Below are positions 63,338-64,000 of a DNA stretch of 64,000 bases, piece by piece. The position numbers and the translations under genes were made by a program. Every line of letters begins with the position of its first letter. Position 1 is the first letter of the stretch. The notes below the pieces were generated by a model that was not told the DNA's origin, made no database searches, and saw nothing but the letters and a program-made list of their open reading frames with translations. The DNA is from Devosia sp. (GTDB taxonomy: Bacteria; Pseudomonadota; Alphaproteobacteria; Rhizobiales; Devosiaceae), in assembly GCF_028290435.1 (NCBI RefSeq), contig NZ_JAQGJV010000074.1:124001-188000 (forward strand), read 5' to 3'.

Positions 63338-64000
63338 TCGAAATCGACGACATCACCAAAATCTACGGCGAAACCGCCGTCGTCGACCGCGTCTCGCTGG
63401 TCATCGATCCGGGCACCATTTGCGTCATTGTCGGCACCTCCGGTTCCGGCAAGACCACCCTGATGCGCATGATCAACAAGCTGGTCGACCAAACCTCCGG
63501 CGCCATCCGCATCGACGGCGAAGACATCGCCGGCATCCCCGCCTATGAGCTGCGCCGCCGCATCGGCTACGCCATCCAGGGCCATGGCCTCTTCCCCCAC
63601 CGCACCGTGGGCCAGAACATCGCCACCGTCCCCAAACTGCTCGGCTGGGACAAGGCTAAGATCGCCGACCGTGTCGAGGAACTGCTCACCCTGTTCCAGC
63701 TCGATCCGGCCCAGTATCGCGATCGCCTGCCCAATGAGCTCTCCGGCGGCCAGCAACAGCGCGTCGGCGTCGCCCGCGCCCTGGCGGCCAAGCCCAACAT
63801 TCTCCTGATGGACGAGCCCTATGGCGCGCTTGATCCGGTCATTCGCGCCAAGGCGCAAGAGGACCTGCTCGCCGTCCAGCGCCAGTTCGAAACCACCATC
63901 GTGCTCGTCACGCACGACATGGAAGAGGCCATCCATCTCGGCACCAAGATCGCCGTGATGGACAAGGGCAAGCTGCTGCAGCACGACGTCCCGCAACAGA
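63334..64000 (+). CDS. Quaternary-amine ABC transporter ATP-binding protein (OpuCA/YehX-like), C-terminus beyond the window
   Basis: The 222 codons present contain Walker A GTSGSGKTTLMRMINKL, the signature LSGGQQQRVGVARALA and Walker B ILLMDEPYGALDPV, followed by the H-loop LVTHDMEEAIHLG. ALDPVIRAKAQ and the methionine-rich LMRMINKL are typical of betaine/osmoprotectant ATPases. The start overlaps the permease stop (ATGA). The gene runs off the right edge; a second permease (YehW-like) would be expected beyond. Confidence 0.93.
   Translation, partial: MIEIDDITKIYGETAVVDRVSLVIDPGTICVIVGTSGSGKTTLMRMINKLVDQTSGAIRIDGEDIAGIPAYELRRRIGYAIQGHGLFPHRTVGQNIATVPKLLGWDKAKIADRVEELLTLFQLDPAQYRDRLPNELSGGQQQRVGVARALAAKPNILLMDEPYGALDPVIRAKAQEDLLAVQRQFETTIVLVTHDMEEAIHLGTKIAVMDKGKLLQHDVPQQ

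Overview
The window looks like chromosome of a high-GC alphaproteobacterium of the order Hyphomicrobiales (rhizobia-like; a Devosia-type genome would fit). This is inferred from the rhizobial-type rha locus (rhaDI divergent from rhaRSTPQ), an aerobic cob cluster with the O2-dependent enzyme CobG, several short DUF1127 proteins, a GGCCTCG-acceptor tRNA-Cys and a very high density of ABC transporters. No phage, insertion sequence with a transposase, or CRISPR array was seen. Gene packing is tight, with many 4-base stop/start overlaps.

Layout. 0-1.8 kb: start of a sugar ABC operon (binding protein, then an ATPase cut by the left edge) behind a 20-base palindrome. 2.0-5.3 kb: an ABC ATPase with a large FtsX-like permease. 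5.3-9.1 kb: an exported small protein, an LLM flavin oxidoreductase, an MFS exporter and tRNA-Cys(GCA). 9.2-15.5 kb: a dipeptide/oligopeptide ABC operon led by an XRE-cupin regulator and a GAF-only protein. 15.6-23.0 kb: an NAD-dependent epimerase and a second peptide ABC operon, again preceded by a GAF-only protein; both operons carry the palindrome TTTAG-N5-CTAAA. 23-25.8 kb: a TPR-GGDEF diguanylate cyclase and a nucleoside hydrolase.

25.9-34.3 kb: cobalamin ring-contraction genes cobF-G-H-I-J-L-M (cobK is absent), an ArsR-type regulator overlapping cobF, a cation-diffusion-facilitator exporter with an SmtB-like operator, and a DUF305 protein. 34.3-39.2 kb: a LacI regulator divergent from a ribose-type sugar ABC operon, with two in-phase palindromic operators. 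39.3-42.3 kb: a CueR-controlled copA-cueR-copZ copper-efflux operon with a textbook 19-bp-spacer promoter. 42.4-47.2 kb: three DUF1127-type small proteins, YbaK, two LysR regulators and methylmalonate-semialdehyde dehydrogenase. 47.4-56.6 kb: L-rhamnose uptake and catabolism, lacking the usual rhaU and rhaK after rhaQ.

56.6-64 kb: an ArsR-gene remnant with preserved operators, a DUF3422 membrane protein, and what I consider the most interesting locus. It has an unusual LysR-type regulator with two DNA-binding domains, a histidine ammonia-lyase homologue that has lost the Ala-Ser-Gly triad needed to build the MIO cofactor, and an OsmU/OpuC-type quaternary-amine ABC transporter cut by the right edge. 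The parts together suggest import of a betaine-type amino acid (for example ergothioneine or hercynine) and elimination of its trimethylamine group.

Intergenic spaces repeatedly hold short GC-rich palindromic elements. Three are 115 bp long with related ends; others are relatives or different families.
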